64,000 nt of DNA, taken from contig NZ_JAJDJU010000007.1 in the NCBI RefSeq assembly GCF_020567705.1, positions 1 to 64,000 on the forward strand, in the 5' to 3' direction. Shown piece by piece: positions 62,816 to 64,000 of this stretch. The notes beneath the pieces are model-generated. The model did not search any database. It saw only the letters and a list, made by a program, of their open reading frames with translations, and was not told the DNA's origin. The stretch comes from Acidocella sp. KAb 2-4 (GTDB taxonomy: Bacteria; Pseudomonadota; Alphaproteobacteria; Acetobacterales; Acetobacteraceae). Both the position numbers and the translations under genes were made by a program. Every line of letters begins with the position of its first letter. The first letter of the stretch is position 1.

Positions 62816-64000
62816 GCAACACGCTCGATGATGTGAAGGTGCAGGGGCGGCGCGTGCTGCTCCGCGCCGACCTCAACGTGCCGGTGCATGAGGGCAAGGT
62901 GAGCGACCTCACCCGGCTGGAGCGTCTCGCCCCCACCATCCGCGAGCTGTCGGAGAAGGGCGCGAAGGTGATCGTGCTCTCCCATTTCGACCGCCCGAAG
63001 GGCAAGCGCGTCGAGAGCATGTCGCTCAAGCCGATCGCCGAGGCGCTGGCCCAGGTGCTGGGCAAGCCGGTCGCCTTCGCCGAGGATTGCGTCGGCCCGG
63101 TGGCGGAAGCCGCCGTCGCCAAGCTGCATGACGGCGACGTGCTGGTGCTGGAGAACACCCGCTTCCACCCCGGCGAGGAGGAGAATTCCCCCGAATTCGC
63201 CGCCGCCCTGGCCAAGCTGGGCGATATTTTCGTCAACGACGCCTTCTCCGCCGCGCACCGCGCCCATGCCTCCACCGAGGGCGTGGCGCATCACCTGCCG
63301 GCCTTCGCCGGGCGGCTGATGCAGGCCGAGCTGCATGCGCTGGAGCAGGCCCTGGGCCACCCGCAGCGCCCGGTGGCGGCGATCGTCGCCGGCTCCAAGG
63401 TCTCGACCAAGCTCGACCTGCTGAACAACCTGGTCGCCAAGGTCGATATCCTGGTGATCGGCGGCGCCATGGCCAATACCTTCCTGGCGGCCCAGGGCGT
63501 CAATGTCGGCAAGTCGCTGCAGGAGCCTGACCTGCACGAGACCGCGCGCAAGATCATGCAGACCGCCGCCGCCAAGGGCTGCGAGATCATCCTGCCGCAG
63601 GACGTGGTGGTGGCCGAGAAATTTGAGGCCAACGCCCCGACCCAGGTGGTGAAGGTCGACGCCATTCCGCACAACGCCATGGCGCTCGATGTCGGCCCGG
63701 CCACCGTGGCCGCCTTCATCCACCGCCTGCCGGAGATCAAGACGATCATCTGGAACGGCCCGCTCGGCGCCTTCGAGACCAAGCCGTTCGACGCCTCGAC
63801 CAACGTGCTGGCCGAGGCCATCGCGCTGGCCACCAAGGAGGGCAAGATCGTCTCCGTCGGCGGTGGTGGCGACACCGTGTCGGCGCTGAAGCTGGCCGGT
63901 TACCATCAGCACATGACCTATCTCTCCAGCGCGGGCGGCGCCTTCCTGGAGTGGATGGAAGGCAAGGTCCTGCCCGGCGTGATCGCGCTGAGCAAGGATC
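62812..64000 (+). CDS. pgk: Phosphoglycerate kinase (runs off window)
   Basis: Translation starts at GTG 62812, overlapping the gap stop (GTGA). The 396 visible codons carry [37 protein letters not shown] and GGGDTVSAL of phosphoglycerate kinase; only the last residues should lie beyond the window. It makes ATP and 3-phosphoglycerate and is translationally coupled to gap. Confidence 0.96.
   Translation, partial: MSNTLDDVKVQGRRVLLRADLNVPVHEGKVSDLTRLERLAPTIRELSEKGAKVIVLSHFDRPKGKRVESMSLKPIAEALAQVLGKPVAFAEDCVGPVAEAAVAKLHDGDVLVLENTRFHPGEEENSPEFAAALAKLGDIFVNDAFSAAHRAHASTEGVAHHLPAFAGRLMQAELHALEQALGHPQRPVAAIVAGSKVSTKLDLLNNLVAKVDILVIGGAMANTFLAAQGVNVGKSLQEPDLHETARKIMQTAAAKGCEIILPQDVVVAEKFEANAPTQVVKVDAIPHNAMALDVGPATVAAFIHRLPEIKTIIWNGPLGAFETKPFDASTNVLAEAIALATKEGKIVSVGGGGDTVSALKLAGYHQHMTYLSSAGGAFLEWMEGKVLPGVIALSKD

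Overview
The window is a 64 kb chromosomal segment of a high-GC alphaproteobacterium. Gene content (AarC-type succinyl-CoA:acetate CoA-transferase, an NAD-linked molybdenum formate dehydrogenase, ferredoxin-type sulfite reductase with DUF934, a tkt-gap-pgk carbon cluster, several FNR/FixK-type boxes) points to a facultatively microaerobic member, possibly Acetobacteraceae. The family assignment is inference from gene content; no rRNA or marker gene settles it.

Layout. (1) 1-6.8 kb is visibly AT-richer than the rest and starts beside an IS21 transposase scar. A LysR regulator faces a five-gene operon: ureohydrolase, SDR, APC permease, SDR, creatininase-fold amidohydrolase. It looks like an acquired catabolic island for a guanidino or cyclic amide compound. 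(2) 7-10.4 kb: LysR regulator diverging from a CoA-transferase/acyl-CoA dehydrogenase pair, then an IS3 scar. (3) 10.9-14.1 kb: FAD aromatic-ring hydroxylase-like enzyme and two LysR regulators. (4) 14.2-23.5 kb: sulfur block, with a TDT (sulfite/tellurite/C4) transporter, serine acetyltransferase, YedE/YeeE pair, a DUF2849-sulfite reductase fusion, DUF934 and cysteine synthase, plus an EF-G-like GTPase. (5) 23.5-29.8 kb: anaerobic hemN, an FNR-box/terminator unit that may encode a small RNA, an AcoR-like sigma-54 activator and its probable target, aldehyde dehydrogenase-DUF779-cytochrome c. (6) 29.8-36.2 kb: CBS protein, FtsH, kinase-like fusion, AarC, and an orphan hydrogenase maturation protease behind a 39-residue ORF. 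(7) 36.3-39.9 kb: kinase, class III aminotransferase/phospho-lyase, GntR regulator and SDR, with a promoter overlapped by a palindrome and probably leaderless. (8) 40-46.4 kb: peroxiredoxin, DUF2202 protein, a compact minus-strand five-gene operon (dehydrogenase, methyltransferase, SDR, flavin amine oxidase, cupin) and a sirtuin. (9) 46.5-53.5 kb: fdsGBA-fdhD-fdsD formate dehydrogenase operon diverging from a formate/nitrite channel across a TGCCA pentanucleotide repeat. (10) 53.6-64 kb: HutD protein, tRNA-Leu(UAA), PBP1A-type synthase, ubiquinone hydroxylase, ammonium transporter with a sigma-54 promoter, truncated haemoglobin, transketolase, GAPDH and the start of phosphoglycerate kinase.

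A recurring theme is oxygen-responsive control: perfect or near-perfect TTGAT-N4-ATCAA boxes stand before hemN, a putative small RNA, the CBS-ftsH pair, the hydrogenase protease and the globin. A second theme is sigma-54 control (aldehyde dehydrogenase, ammonium transporter). No CRISPR array, rRNA or intact insertion sequence was found.
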